Source: an uncultured Pelagibacteraceae bacterium (GTDB lineage: Bacteria; Pseudomonadota; Alphaproteobacteria; Pelagibacterales; Pelagibacteraceae). From it: 64,000 nucleotides of DNA. Position 1 is the stretch's first letter; every line of letters begins with the position of its first letter. The position numbers and the translations under genes were made by a program. This document shows, piece by piece, positions 11,061 to 20,153 of this stretch. The DNA lies in assembly GCA_902594405.1 (NCBI GenBank), contig CACJMB010000003.1, positions 113,649 through 177,648 on the forward strand, read 5' to 3'. The notes beneath the pieces are model-generated. The model was not told where the DNA came from and made no database searches. It was given only the letters and a program-made list of their open reading frames with translations.

Positions 11061-11803
11061 TTTTTTATTCTAGATACTTTTTTCACCTTTAGCTTGGCAG
11101 TTTTTTCAATTCTATTAATTGTTTCTATAATTGGCATAATAATTACTTTTCTTTCTGGACCATAAGCATGAATTAGTTGTTTAGAATTTAAACACATAGC
11201 AACATGACCTTTCCAAAAAATAATATCTCCTTTTTTAAATAGTCTTTTCTTTGAATTCTTTTTTGTATATTTGATCTGATCTTTAGTATCTCTTGGATAA
11301 AACAAATTATTATAAAAATAAAATATTTGCAATAAGGCCGAACAATCAATACCTTGAAATGTTTTTCCACCCCAAACATATTTTACATTTAAAAATTTTT
11401 TAAATATTTTTATAAAATTATTTTCTTTATGGTTTATTTTTTTAATATCTGCTTTTTTAATCCACTTATTTTTTTCAATTTTTACGTAATTCTTATTTTG
11501 CTCAAATACAGATAATTTGGATGCAAGTGGAAGCCAACTGCTAGTTCCAATTCCAGGTTTTTTATAAATCTTTGCTTTTAGTGAACTGACTTTATAATTG
11601 GGGCTAAATTTTTCTAAATATTTTGAATTTTTTATAAACCCCTTATAATTATCAAATAAAGTTTTAATTTTTATCCAATTTTTATTTTTTGCTAATATTT
11701 TGAATTTTTCACCATGTATAATTTGTGAAGTTACTTCAGATCTTTTCGAAGGATTTTTGTAAATATTCGAAAAATTACCTGTGAAATAAAAATTATTTTG
11801 CAC
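11057..11803 (-). CDS. Cytosolic SH3 and NlpC/P60 peptidase, muropeptide endopeptidase-like
   Basis: About 248 residues with no signal peptide. Two SH3-like stretches (about residues 1-65 and 70-120) precede an NlpC/P60 domain with the catalytic Cys in GIDCSALLQ, the His in KGDIIFWKGHVAMC and a third polar site in LIHAYG. This resembles gamma-D-glutamyl-L-diamino acid endopeptidases (dipeptidyl-peptidase VI type). The start is not ATG: a TTG at 11806 is followed by a GTG at 11803, both overlapping the end of the AmpG-like gene; I prefer GTG. Lying directly after an AmpG-type permease, it probably trims imported cell-wall peptides. Confidence 0.8.
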   Translation of the reverse strand: MQNNFYFTGNFSNIYKNPSKRSEVTSQIIHGEKFKILAKNKNWIKIKTLFDNYKGFIKNSKYLEKFSPNYKVSSLKAKIYKKPGIGTSSWLPLASKLSVFEQNKNYVKIEKNKWIKKADIKKINHKENNFIKIFKKFLNVKYVWGGKTFQGIDCSALLQIFYFYNNLFYPRDTKDQIKYTKKNSKKRLFKKGDIIFWKGHVAMCLNSKQLIHAYGPERKVIIMPIIETINRIEKTAKLKVKKVSRIKN

Positions 11804-13169
11804 CAATTTTAATTTTGTTTTTAATTAACCACAAACAAATTAATGATGGTATTACCATTATAGTAGTTAAAACAAAAAATGTTCCCCAATCTCCGTTTAA
11901 CCAATCAACTAAAGCCCCTGACGATGAAGCTAAAGTAGTACGACCAGCAGTACCAATTGAAGCAAGCAATGCATATTGTGTGGCTGTATAAGTTCTATCA
12001 ACTAGTAATGATATAAATGCAACAAATGCTACAGTTGCAAAAGCTGCTGTGATATCATCAGCTATAACAGCAATTGCAAATAAAATTTCAGATTTTCCAG
12101 TCCATGCTAAAACTGCAAATAAAAGATTTGTTATAGCCATCAACCCACCAGCAAAGAACATAGTTTTAATTGTTCCAGCTCTCATGGCCATTACTCCACC
12201 TAACAAAGTAAATACAACTGTTGTTATCCAACCAAGTCCTTTTGAATAAATTGCAATTTGACCTTTGGAGAAACCAATTTCTTTATAAAAAACAATAGAC
12301 ATTCTTCCCATAAATGCCTCACCTATCTTAAACAAGAAAACAAATCCTAAAATTCCAGCTGCAATGGCAAAACCATTTTTTCTAAAAAAACTAATAATAG
12401 GTCCGCCTATAGTTCCTGTAATATATGCAATAAAGTTTGTAATTATATTTTTAGATCCAAGTTTTCCTTCAATTAATTTATCCGTTTCTCTTTGTTTTGC
12501 TTGCCTATTTGTCTCTATAGGTTCATGAACAAACATTAATCCAATATTCATTAAAATAATCAAAATACCTAAAATTAAAAAAGTAGCTTGCCAGTAGTCA
12601 GCTACCCCTAGGTTTTCAAAAAATTCTGCTGTGAATAAAGCAACAACTCCGCCTAATTTATAACCTGTCCACCAACCAACAACAGCCATAGCTGCGCCAG
12701 CAGCCATTGATTTTCCTTCATTTTCATTTATCTGTTCAATTCTTAATGCATCTACAGTTATATCTTGGGTTGCTGACGCAATAGCAATAATTAAACCTAC
12801 AGTAATTAATAAAGCCAAATTTTCAGTTGGATTAATTACACTCCAAACAATAAGACTTAACAAGATAATTAATTGCATTAAAACTATCCAGCCTCTTCTA
12901 TGACCTAATTTTTTTGTAAGTATTGGAATTTGAATTCTATCTATAATTGGAGCCCACAAATAATTGAAAGCATATACCCCAAAAATTAAACCTGCCCATC
13001 CAATTGTTGATCTACTAAGACCTTCTTCTTTAAGCCAAAGACTCAAACTGCTTGCGATTAATACCCATGGAAATCCACTTATTGCACCTAATAAAAGAAT
13101 TCTTACCATTCGAATATCTTTATAAACTGCAAGAGAATCAAGCCATGTTTGTTTCTTTGTTTCAGACAT
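11793..13169 (-). CDS. ampG: AmpG-family muropeptide permease (MFS)
   Basis: Polytopic inner-membrane transporter, about 458 residues with roughly 12-14 hydrophobic segments. The N-terminal region (GAISGFPWVLIASSLSLWLKE, then NYLWAPIIDR) matches AmpG, which imports anhydro-muropeptides for peptidoglycan recycling. SATQDITVDALRIEQI is also characteristic. The ORF track begins at a TTG (13184); the ATG at 13169 has GGAGA eight bases upstream and is the better start. It follows trkH closely and overlaps the NlpC/P60 gene. PAT/acetyl-CoA transporters are related, so the substrate is inferred. Confidence 0.83.
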   Translation of the reverse strand: MSETKKQTWLDSLAVYKDIRMVRILLLGAISGFPWVLIASSLSLWLKEEGLSRSTIGWAGLIFGVYAFNYLWAPIIDRIQIPILTKKLGHRRGWIVLMQLIILLSLIVWSVINPTENLALLITVGLIIAIASATQDITVDALRIEQINENEGKSMAAGAAMAVVGWWTGYKLGGVVALFTAEFFENLGVADYWQATFLILGILIILMNIGLMFVHEPIETNRQAKQRETDKLIEGKLGSKNIITNFIAYITGTIGGPIISFFRKNGFAIAAGILGFVFLFKIGEAFMGRMSIVFYKEIGFSKGQIAIYSKGLGWITTVVFTLLGGVMAMRAGTIKTMFFAGGLMAITNLLFAVLAWTGKSEILFAIAVIADDITAAFATVAFVAFISLLVDRTYTATQYALLASIGTAGRTTLASSSGALVDWLNGDWGTFFVLTTIMVIPSLICLWLIKNKIKIGAK

Positions 13170-13184
13170 AATTAATTTCTCCAA
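13170..13184 (-). promoter_or_regulatory. Ribosome binding site fixing the ampG start
   Basis: The minus strand reads GGAGAAATTAATTATG, a clear Shine-Dalgarno core (GGAGA) eight bases before the ATG at 13169. It is the reason for rejecting the upstream TTG used by the ORF track. It overlaps the last codons of trkH, so translation is probably coupled. Confidence 0.7.
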
Positions 13185-14611
13185 AAAGATGGTAAGAACA
13201 ATACTAATATCGCAAACAACTCAAGTCTACCTAAAATCATACCTACAGTTAAAATCCATTTAGAAATATCAGGTAAAGACGAAAAATCTCCATTAGGCCC
13301 AATTATAGGACCTAAACCTGGACCTACATTTGAAATTGATGTTGCTGCTCCAGAGATGGCAGTTATAAAATCGAGACCTGTTAATGATAATAATGCAGCT
13401 AAAGTAAAAAAAATAACAAAGTAAAAATAAATAAATGAAATTATTGATGCAATAAATTTATCATCAACAGATCCTTGATCGTATTTAATTATAAATATTC
13501 CCTTGGGATATATAATTTTTTTCAATTGATTTAATATAAATAAATATAGAATTTGAATTCTAAAAATTTTAACACCACAAGTAGTTGATCCAGCACAGCC
13601 TCCAATAAACATTAATGCAAGAAATATTGTTATAGGAAAACTTCCCCAACCATCAAATTCAGCATTTACATAACCTGTTCCAGTCAATATTGAAATTGTA
13701 TTAAAAAAAATAGATCTTAAACTAAAGTTTCCGTTATTATTAAATAATAAATAAATTGATAATATAATAATGCTTATAATTATTATTTTAATAAATGTTC
13801 TGATTTGAATATCCTTTAAAAATATTTTTTTATTACCATTAATAAATTTAATATATGCAATAAATGGAATACTTCCTAAAATTATAAAAATCATTGATGA
13901 TATTTCTATAGGAACACTTTCAAAATATCCGATAGATTGATTATAATTGGAAAATCCGCCTGTAGCTATAGTAGTCATAGAATGAGTTAAACTATCAAAT
14001 TTTCCCATTCCAAATATCCAATATGATAATGCACAAAGAGCGGTTAGACCTGAATAAATATAAATAAGTCTCAAAGCTATTTCTTTCGATTTAGGAAGAA
14101 TTTTTTCAGATGAGTCGTTACTAGAAATTTTAAATAATTGCATACCACCAACATTCATTATAGGCATCAGGGTAATTGCCATTATAATTATACCAATACC
14201 CCCCAACCACTGAAGTATTGCTCTCCATAATAGAATGCCTTTTGGTGTATTTTCTAAGTCAGAAATAATTGTAGATCCAGTTGTTGTAATACCAGACATA
14301 CTCTCAAAAAAAGCATTAGTAATTGAAAGCTCCATAGTCGAAAATATAAATGGTAAAGATCCAAAAATAGCAACACTTAACCAAGACAAAGCAGTTAATA
14401 AAAATGCTTGTTGTAAATTTAACTTCTTATCGTGGTCTAGATTTGAAAGAAAAAATAATGATCCAAAAATTATAGTAACAATAGATGCACCAAAAAATGA
14501 TGAATCTATTTCGGAATAAATAAATTGAGCAATTATAGGGATGAACATTGAGACCCCTAAAATTATTTGTAAAATTCCTAGTGTAAAAAAAACAGTTTTA
14601 TAATTAGACAT
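13172..14611 (-). CDS. trkH: Trk/Ktr potassium transporter membrane subunit TrkH
   Basis: Inner-membrane K+ (or Na+-coupled K+) channel subunit, 479 residues. It shows the repeated M1-P-M2 architecture with filter-loop motifs such as SGITTTGSTI, TIATGGFSN, SILTGTGYVNAE and AATSISNVGPGLG. The LPFIFSTMELSITNAFFE segment is typical of TrkH/TrkG. The cytosolic NAD-binding partner TrkA is not in this window. It heads the leftward trkH-ampG-nlpC unit and diverges from lysS. Confidence 0.92.
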   Translation of the reverse strand: MSNYKTVFFTLGILQIILGVSMFIPIIAQFIYSEIDSSFFGASIVTIIFGSLFFLSNLDHDKKLNLQQAFLLTALSWLSVAIFGSLPFIFSTMELSITNAFFESMSGITTTGSTIISDLENTPKGILLWRAILQWLGGIGIIIMAITLMPIMNVGGMQLFKISSNDSSEKILPKSKEIALRLIYIYSGLTALCALSYWIFGMGKFDSLTHSMTTIATGGFSNYNQSIGYFESVPIEISSMIFIILGSIPFIAYIKFINGNKKIFLKDIQIRTFIKIIIISIIILSIYLLFNNNGNFSLRSIFFNTISILTGTGYVNAEFDGWGSFPITIFLALMFIGGCAGSTTCGVKIFRIQILYLFILNQLKKIIYPKGIFIIKYDQGSVDDKFIASIISFIYFYFVIFFTLAALLSLTGLDFITAISGAATSISNVGPGLGPIIGPNGDFSSLPDISKWILTVGMILGRLELFAILVLFLPSFWRN

Positions 14612-14702
14612 TTTGAAAGAACATTATTTTATGGTAAATAAATTTCAACTCTATAAGAATTAATAAAATCGCCAATTTGAGATTTTTATAAAAGATATAT
14701 TA

Positions 14703-16265
14703 GTGATTAAAAAAGAAATTTTAGACAAAACAAGTGCTTGGCCTTTCGTTGAAGCAAAAAAAATGCTTCGTGAGAGAAAATCATTTATTGATAAAAAAGG
14801 GAAAATTACCCTTCAAACAGGATATGGTCCAAGCGGCCTTCCACATATCGGAACATTTGGTGAAGTCGCAAGGACTTCAATGATGGTGAATGCCTTAAAG
14901 CAACTTACAGATTTGCCGACAGAAATAATTACTTTTTCTGATGATATGGATGGTTTAAGAAAAGTTCCAGATAATGTTCCTAACCAGGATCTACTAAACA
15001 AAAATTTACATAAACCATTAACACAAGTTCCAGATCCATTTGAAAAATTTTCAAGCTTTGGAGAGCATAATAATGAAATGTTAAAAGATTTTTTAAACAG
15101 TTTTAATTTTAAATACAGTTTTAAAAGTTCAACATCTTTATATAAAGGCGGTTTTTTCAATCCAACTTTAAAAATTATTTTAGAAAATTACGATGGTATA
15201 ATGAACATTATACTTCCAACTTTGGGTAAAGAACGTCAACAAACTTACTGTCCTTTTTTGCCTATTTGTCCAGACACCGGACATGTTCTTGAAATACCAG
15301 TTATAGAGATTGATAAAAAAAATTCTAAAATAATTTTTGATAATAAGGGTAAAAAATTAGAATCCAGTATTTTGGACGGAAATTGTAAATTACAATGGAA
15401 AGTTGATTGGGCAATGAGATGGTATGCTTTGGATATAGATTTTGAGATGTATGGAAAAGACCTTATTGAAAGTGCAATTTTATCAACTAAAATTATAAAT
15501 TTAATCGGTAAAAAACATCCATCTGGATTTGCTTATGAATTATTTCTTGATGAAAAGGGTGAAAAAATTTCAAAATCAAAAGGAAATGGTATTACCATCG
15601 ACCAGTGGTTAAAATACGCTTCACCCGAAAGCTTGTCTTTATATATGTATCAAAATCCAAAAAGAGCAAAAAAACTTTATAAAGAAATAGTTCCTAAAGC
15701 TGTAGATGAGTACCTTGATAATATTGAAAAATCAAAAAAACAAACAGAACAACAATTAGTGATGAATCCTGTTTGGCATGTTCATAATGGAAACATTCCA
15801 AAAGAAGAGATGATTATGACTTTTTCGATGTTGTTGAATTTAGTTGAAACAAGTAATGCTGATAACAAAGATTTATTATGGAAGTTTGTTAAAAAATATA
15901 AATCTAACATTCATGAAAAAAACTTTCCTATTTTTGATGGACTAGTTGGTTATGCAATTAAGTATTTTAATGATGTTATTAAGGCTCAAAAAAAATATAA
16001 AAATCCATCTGAAAATGAAAAATTAGCTCTACAAGCTTTAGTTAAAACTTTAGAGCAATGTAATGATCAGATGTCTCCTGAGGATATACAAACATTAATT
16101 TATTCAACAGGCAAAGATAATGGTTATGCAGAAAATTTGAGAGATTGGTTTAAGTTAATTTATGAAGTGGTGTTTGGAGATGAAAATGGACCTAGAATGG
16201 GTTTTTTTATAAGTTTTTTCGGTGTTAACGAAACAAAAGAGTTAATAATTAGTAAATTAAAATAA
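14703..16265 (+). CDS. lysS: Lysyl-tRNA synthetase, class I (LysK type)
   Basis: Charges tRNA-Lys. At 520 residues this is the class I enzyme found in archaea and alphaproteobacteria, not the class II form of most bacteria. The Rossmann HIGH-type motif is GPSGLPHIGTFGE and the KMSKS-type motif is KISKSKGNGITIDQW. The start is GTG at 14703. It overlaps pyrD by one base (TAATG), suggesting one transcript. Confidence 0.94.
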   Translation: MIKKEILDKTSAWPFVEAKKMLRERKSFIDKKGKITLQTGYGPSGLPHIGTFGEVARTSMMVNALKQLTDLPTEIITFSDDMDGLRKVPDNVPNQDLLNKNLHKPLTQVPDPFEKFSSFGEHNNEMLKDFLNSFNFKYSFKSSTSLYKGGFFNPTLKIILENYDGIMNIILPTLGKERQQTYCPFLPICPDTGHVLEIPVIEIDKKNSKIIFDNKGKKLESSILDGNCKLQWKVDWAMRWYALDIDFEMYGKDLIESAILSTKIINLIGKKHPSGFAYELFLDEKGEKISKSKGNGITIDQWLKYASPESLSLYMYQNPKRAKKLYKEIVPKAVDEYLDNIEKSKKQTEQQLVMNPVWHVHNGNIPKEEMIMTFSMLLNLVETSNADNKDLLWKFVKKYKSNIHEKNFPIFDGLVGYAIKYFNDVIKAQKKYKNPSENEKLALQALVKTLEQCNDQMSPEDIQTLIYSTGKDNGYAENLRDWFKLIYEVVFGDENGPRMGFFISFFGVNETKELIISKLK

Positions 16266-17317
16266 TGTATTCAAATTTAAGATCTTTAATATTTAAAATA
16301 GATCCTGAAAGAGCACATTTTTTAGCAATTCAATCTCTTAAACTAAATTTAGTTTCAAATATATTTGATGAAAACAAAAATGATCCCCTTTTAAAAACCA
16401 AACTATTTAATCAAGATCTTGATAATCCCATCGGTATCGCGGCAGGTTTTGATAAGAATGCAGAGGTATACAACCCTTTATTTAAATTGGGTTTTGGATT
16501 TGTTGAAGTAGGTACGGTTACTCCATTAAAACAATATGGAAATGAAAAACCAAGAGTATTTAGATTGGTAGAAGATCAAGCGTTAATTAATAGGTTAGGT
16601 TTTAACAATCATGGATCAGATACAATATTAAATAGAATAAAATCAAATAAAAAACTAGGTGTACTAGGTGTAAATGTAGGTCCAAACAAAGATTCTAATG
16701 ATAGATTGAATGATTATTTAATTGGATTAGAAAAATTTTCTAAAGTTGCAGATTATATTACAATCAACATTTCTTCACCAAATACCGAAAATCTAAGAAA
16801 CTTTCATGATGAGAATAAATTAAAAGAGTTATTAACATCTATCTCAGAGAAAAAAAAACAATTAAAAACTGAAATTCCTGTGGCTGTAAAAATTTCACCA
16901 GACATTAACGAAAATCAAATTGACTTAATTTCAGAAATACTTTTAGAAAATGATATAAATGCAATAATAATTTCAAATACATCCGAAGCTTCTAGAGAAA
17001 CGCTTCAAAATATACAGAGACATCAAAAAGGTGGTTTATCTGGAAAACCTATTGAAAAAAAATCCAATTTTTTAATAAGTAAATTCTACAATTTAATTAA
17101 AGGCAAAATTAAAATAATTGGAGTAGGTGGTGTTGATTCTGGTAAAGCAGCTTATGATAAGTTTTTATTAGGAGCAGATTATGTTCAACTTTACACCGGC
17201 ATGGTATTTCAAGGACCCAATATTGCTGGTATGATTAAAAAAGACCTAAAAGAATTATTAAAAAGAGATGGTGTCAAAAATTTCACAGAAATTGTTGGAA
17301 ATAAAACTGTTTCTTAA
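16265..17317 (+). CDS. pyrD: Dihydroorotate dehydrogenase, class 2 (quinone-dependent)
   Basis: FMN enzyme of pyrimidine synthesis that oxidises dihydroorotate and passes electrons to quinone at the membrane. The class 2 features are the N-terminal helical region (about 40 residues), [13 protein letters not shown], the catalytic serine region [14 protein letters not shown], and the C-terminal FMN phosphate site [24 protein letters not shown]-type sequence. Length (350) is normal. It follows lysS with a TAATG overlap. Confidence 0.95.
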   Translation: MYSNLRSLIFKIDPERAHFLAIQSLKLNLVSNIFDENKNDPLLKTKLFNQDLDNPIGIAAGFDKNAEVYNPLFKLGFGFVEVGTVTPLKQYGNEKPRVFRLVEDQALINRLGFNNHGSDTILNRIKSNKKLGVLGVNVGPNKDSNDRLNDYLIGLEKFSKVADYITINISSPNTENLRNFHDENKLKELLTSISEKKKQLKTEIPVAVKISPDINENQIDLISEILLENDINAIIISNTSEASRETLQNIQRHQKGGLSGKPIEKKSNFLISKFYNLIKGKIKIIGVGGVDSGKAAYDKFLLGADYVQLYTGMVFQGPNIAGMIKKDLKELLKRDGVKNFTEIVGNKTVS

Positions 17318-17328
17318 ATGTATTAAAC

Positions 17329-17357
17329 TTGACGCCTTCAATATCTCCCCTTATATA
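17329..17357 (+). promoter_or_regulatory. Promoter of rpmB with a very short leader
   Basis: TTGACG (17329-17334) is followed after 16-17 bases by TTATATA. A transcription start about 7 bases downstream of the -10 box falls only about 7 bases before the rpmB ATG at 17370. It lies between the pyrD stop and rpmB, so rpmB-yhhQ can be transcribed independently of lysS-pyrD. Confidence 0.65.
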
Positions 17358-17369
17358 GGCACTGTTATT

Positions 17370-17681
17370 ATGTCAAAAAAATGTGAACTTACCGGTAAAA
17401 TTCCTATGAAAGGTCATAATGTTAGTCATGCTAACAACAAGACTAAAAGAAGATTTTTACCCAATCTTAAAAAAGTAAAATTTACAAGTGAACTTACTGG
17501 AAGAAGTTTAAAACTTACTGTAAGCAACTCAGGTGTAAGGTCAGTTGACAAAAAAGGTAGTTTTGATGAATTTTTAAAAACTGTAAAAAATAAAAATTTA
17601 TCCCCTAGATTAAAAAAGTTAAAAAAAGTAGTTTTAATTAAATCCCCTTTTAAAAAGAAACCTGTAGCTAAATCAGCTTAA
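17370..17681 (+). CDS. rpmB: 50S ribosomal protein L28
   Basis: L28 family protein. The ORF track begins at 17268 inside pyrD, but the L28 N-terminus [29 protein letters not shown] places the start at the ATG at 17370, giving 103 residues. The CELTGK motif is the family hallmark (zinc-less form with a single Cys). Promoter boxes right before this ATG support the start. The stop overlaps the next gene by one base. Confidence 0.95.
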   Translation: MSKKCELTGKIPMKGHNVSHANNKTKRRFLPNLKKVKFTSELTGRSLKLTVSNSGVRSVDKKGSFDEFLKTVKNKNLSPRLKKLKKVVLIKSPFKKKPVAKSA

Positions 17682-18235
17682 TGAACAAATTATTTATCAC
17701 CCTGTCTATAATGATGGGGGTTGTTGTACTATCTTCTAATTATTTAGTTCAGTTCCCAATAAACTATTTTGGATTAAATGAGATTTTAACTTATGGAGCT
17801 TTTAGTTACCCAATAGCTTTTTTAATAACCGATTTAGCGAATAGGTCGTACGGAAAATTATTAGCAAGGCAAATTGTATATTTGGGCTTTTTAATAGGAA
17901 TTATATTTACATTGCTATTCTCAACTGATTTTGCAGATTTAATCTCTGTTAGAATTGCAATTGGATCAGGGGTAGCTTTTATTACCGCTCAATTGTTAGA
18001 TATTCAAATTTTTGATCGATTAAGAAAAAAAGAGTGGTTTGTTGCACCACTTACCTCTTCTTTGATTGGATCAACAGTCGATACATTTTTATTTTTCTCA
18101 ATATCATTTTATGCAACAGGGGTACCTTGGGTTACTTTATCTCTTGGAGATTTAGCGGTAAAAATTTTAGTTGCTATAATAATGTTGATACCATTCAGAA
18201 TGTTATTGAAAATTATTAAACCAATTAAAGTTTAA
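17681..18235 (+). CDS. yhhQ: Queuosine precursor transporter, YhhQ/VUT family
   Basis: Small inner-membrane protein of 184 residues with about six hydrophobic segments. The stretch GAFSYPIAFLITDLANRSYGK and the later DTFLFFSISFYATG match the DUF165 (VUT, YhhQ) family, shown in E. coli to take up queuosine precursors such as preQ0 and preQ1. It overlaps rpmB by TAATG and the convergent ureohydrolase gene by 4 bases. Confidence 0.87.
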   Translation: MNKLFITLSIMMGVVVLSSNYLVQFPINYFGLNEILTYGAFSYPIAFLITDLANRSYGKLLARQIVYLGFLIGIIFTLLFSTDFADLISVRIAIGSGVAFITAQLLDIQIFDRLRKKEWFVAPLTSSLIGSTVDTFLFFSISFYATGVPWVTLSLGDLAVKILVAIIMLIPFRMLLKIIKPIKV

Positions 18236-19107
18236 TATAAAAATTTATAAGACAAAATTTTATAAGCTAATTTTGCAACAAGAAAATTATAAGAATTAAA
18301 TCCTTTAATTGGAGATAGTTCATTAATATCTGCACCAACAATTTTCGAGTTTTTAGCTGCAATTCTTATTATATCTAATGTTTCGTTCCACAAAAGTCCT
18401 CCTGGTTCAGGTGTACCGGTTGCAGGCATAATACTTGAATCTAGTCCATCTACATCGAATGTTAGATAAACAGTTTTGTTTTTAATCAGTTTTCTAAATT
18501 TAGACAAATTCCATTTTTTTTTATCTTTTGCCCAAAAAATATTTATTCTTGAAGAATTTTTTTTTAAATATGGGATTTCACTTTTTGAGATATTTCTTAT
18601 CCCAAATGAAATTAAAGAAACATTTTTATAATCTAGACATCTTCTAATTGCTGAGGCATGTGAAAATTTTTCTCCATTATAGCTTTGACGTAAATCTGCA
18701 TGGGCATCAAAATGCAAGAGGCAAATATTTTTATATTTTTTAGTAAAAGGAACAATACAACCAGGAGTTATTGAATGCTCTCCACCCAAAGTCATTGGAA
18801 AAAGCTTTTTATCTAAAATTTCTTTATTAATATTTGAAATTTTATTAAGTGCTTTTCTAATATTTTTATCAATTTTAAACGGTTTTAAAGTTTTAATACC
18901 TATTTTTTTATAAGGTTCGCAGTTAAGTTCTTCATCATAAAGCTCAACTTGATGAGATGCTTTTATAATTTCTTTAGGTCCATTTCTTGTTCCTCCCCCA
19001 TAACTGACTGTTTTTTCCAATCCAAATGGAACAATTACAGCTTTTTCTTTAAAGCTAAATTTATTATCAATTCCTAAAAACCCGTTTTTATTTGAGAGAT
19101 ATTTCAA
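18232..19107 (-). CDS. speB: Ureohydrolase (agmatinase/arginase family) of the polyamine operon
   Basis: Binuclear manganese hydrolase, 291 residues. Metal ligands appear in LGGEHSITPG, LLHFDAHADLR and LTFDVDGLDSS, followed by PATGTPEPGG. The family removes urea from agmatine, arginine, guanidinobutyrate or related guanidino compounds; agmatinase is the likeliest but no arginine decarboxylase is in this window, so the substrate is open. The start is TTG at 19107, two bases after the DHS-like gene. It is the last gene of the odc-DHS-like-speB operon. Confidence 0.82.
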   Translation of the reverse strand: MKYLSNKNGFLGIDNKFSFKEKAVIVPFGLEKTVSYGGGTRNGPKEIIKASHQVELYDEELNCEPYKKIGIKTLKPFKIDKNIRKALNKISNINKEILDKKLFPMTLGGEHSITPGCIVPFTKKYKNICLLHFDAHADLRQSYNGEKFSHASAIRRCLDYKNVSLISFGIRNISKSEIPYLKKNSSRINIFWAKDKKKWNLSKFRKLIKNKTVYLTFDVDGLDSSIMPATGTPEPGGLLWNETLDIIRIAAKNSKIVGADINELSPIKGFNSYNFLVAKLAYKILSYKFLY

Positions 19108-19109
19108 TT

Positions 19110-20153
19110 TTATTCAAAAATTTTAGTAAAGTTTTTTCTTGTTCTATTTTTCCACTCACCCTTATGATAAGCATCACTTGCTATCAATGGTAAAACACTA
19201 GTTGCTTCTGCAAACACCATCTGTTCCTTTGTAATATCTACTTTTCCCCATGAACTTGCTTCTTTTAATGTGGAGCTACTACAAGCACCGTCTCTACTAT
19301 CAGCAACAGTAATTTGAACAGCATATTTATGCATGTCTACATCTTTTCCTAATAGTTCAGCACAAATAACAGTGTCTTGAATAAAGTTTTTAGGCACACC
19401 ACCACCAATCATAAATAAGCCAGAACCTTTAGATTTGATTTTAATTTCTGTTAGTTCTCTAAATTCTCTAACCGAGTCTATTGTCATATGTTTTTTTGGA
19501 TTTTGTTCTTGATGCATAACTAACCCGAATCCTGCACTCGAGTCAGTAAAAGCAGGGCAGAAAATAGGAACATTGTTGTCAAAAGCGGTTTCAATTAAAG
19601 AGTCTTTTTTCTTTGAGTTATTTTTCAAATATTTTCCCATTTCATAAATGAACTCTCTTGAAGTATAGCTTTTTGCTTCTAAGTCATTTGCGATTTCACA
19701 TATAATTTTATCACACATTTGAAGCTCTTCTTCATCTATGTAGGTATCGTAAATTCTATCTATATAGTTGTTCCTCAACTCAGTATCATCTTGAAATTGT
19801 GAACCTCGATAATGTTTAAAACCAAGAGCTTCAAAAAAATCCATATCAACTATAGAGGCGCCAGTTGCAACAACTGCATCTACCATATTATATTTAACTA
19901 AATCTTTGTAAATACTCATGCATCCAGCTGCCGAAGTGGAGCCTGCTAAAGTAAGAAAAATTGTACAATCTTTATCTTTAAGCATCTCGTTATAAATATT
20001 AGCAGCATTTGCTGTTTCTCTAGAAACAAATGACATTTTTTCCATTGAGGATATAATTTTTCTAGAGTCGAAAGAAGTTATATCTATGTGCTCAACAGGT
20101 TTTTTTAAGAAATCTCTTTTACTGTTATGACCTGGATTTTTTTGACTCGACAT
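19110..20153 (-). CDS. Deoxyhypusine-synthase-like protein, putative homospermidine synthase
   Basis: A 347-residue member of the deoxyhypusine synthase family: TIFLTLAGSTSAAGCMSIYKDL, VVATGASIVDMDFFEALG, MIGGGVPKNFIQDT, and the lysine region SSWGKVDITKEQMVFAEATSVLPL that matches the active-site Lys of the eukaryotic enzyme. Bacteria lack eIF5A, so the protein cannot make hypusine. Family relatives transfer an aminobutyl group to putrescine to form homospermidine, which fits its place between a decarboxylase and a ureohydrolase. It overlaps the decarboxylase gene by TAATG. Confidence 0.8.
   Translation of the reverse strand: MSSQKNPGHNSKRDFLKKPVEHIDITSFDSRKIISSMEKMSFVSRETANAANIYNEMLKDKDCTIFLTLAGSTSAAGCMSIYKDLVKYNMVDAVVATGASIVDMDFFEALGFKHYRGSQFQDDTELRNNYIDRIYDTYIDEEELQMCDKIICEIANDLEAKSYTSREFIYEMGKYLKNNSKKKDSLIETAFDNNVPIFCPAFTDSSAGFGLVMHQEQNPKKHMTIDSVREFRELTEIKIKSKGSGLFMIGGGVPKNFIQDTVICAELLGKDVDMHKYAVQITVADSRDGACSSSTLKEASSWGKVDITKEQMVFAEATSVLPLIASDAYHKGEWKNRTRKNFTKIFE

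Noticed and set aside
14813-15160. 115-residue minus-strand ORF inside lysS
   Set aside because: Antisense to clear lysyl-tRNA synthetase sequence including its HIGH region; no recognisable domain and no upstream ribosome site.
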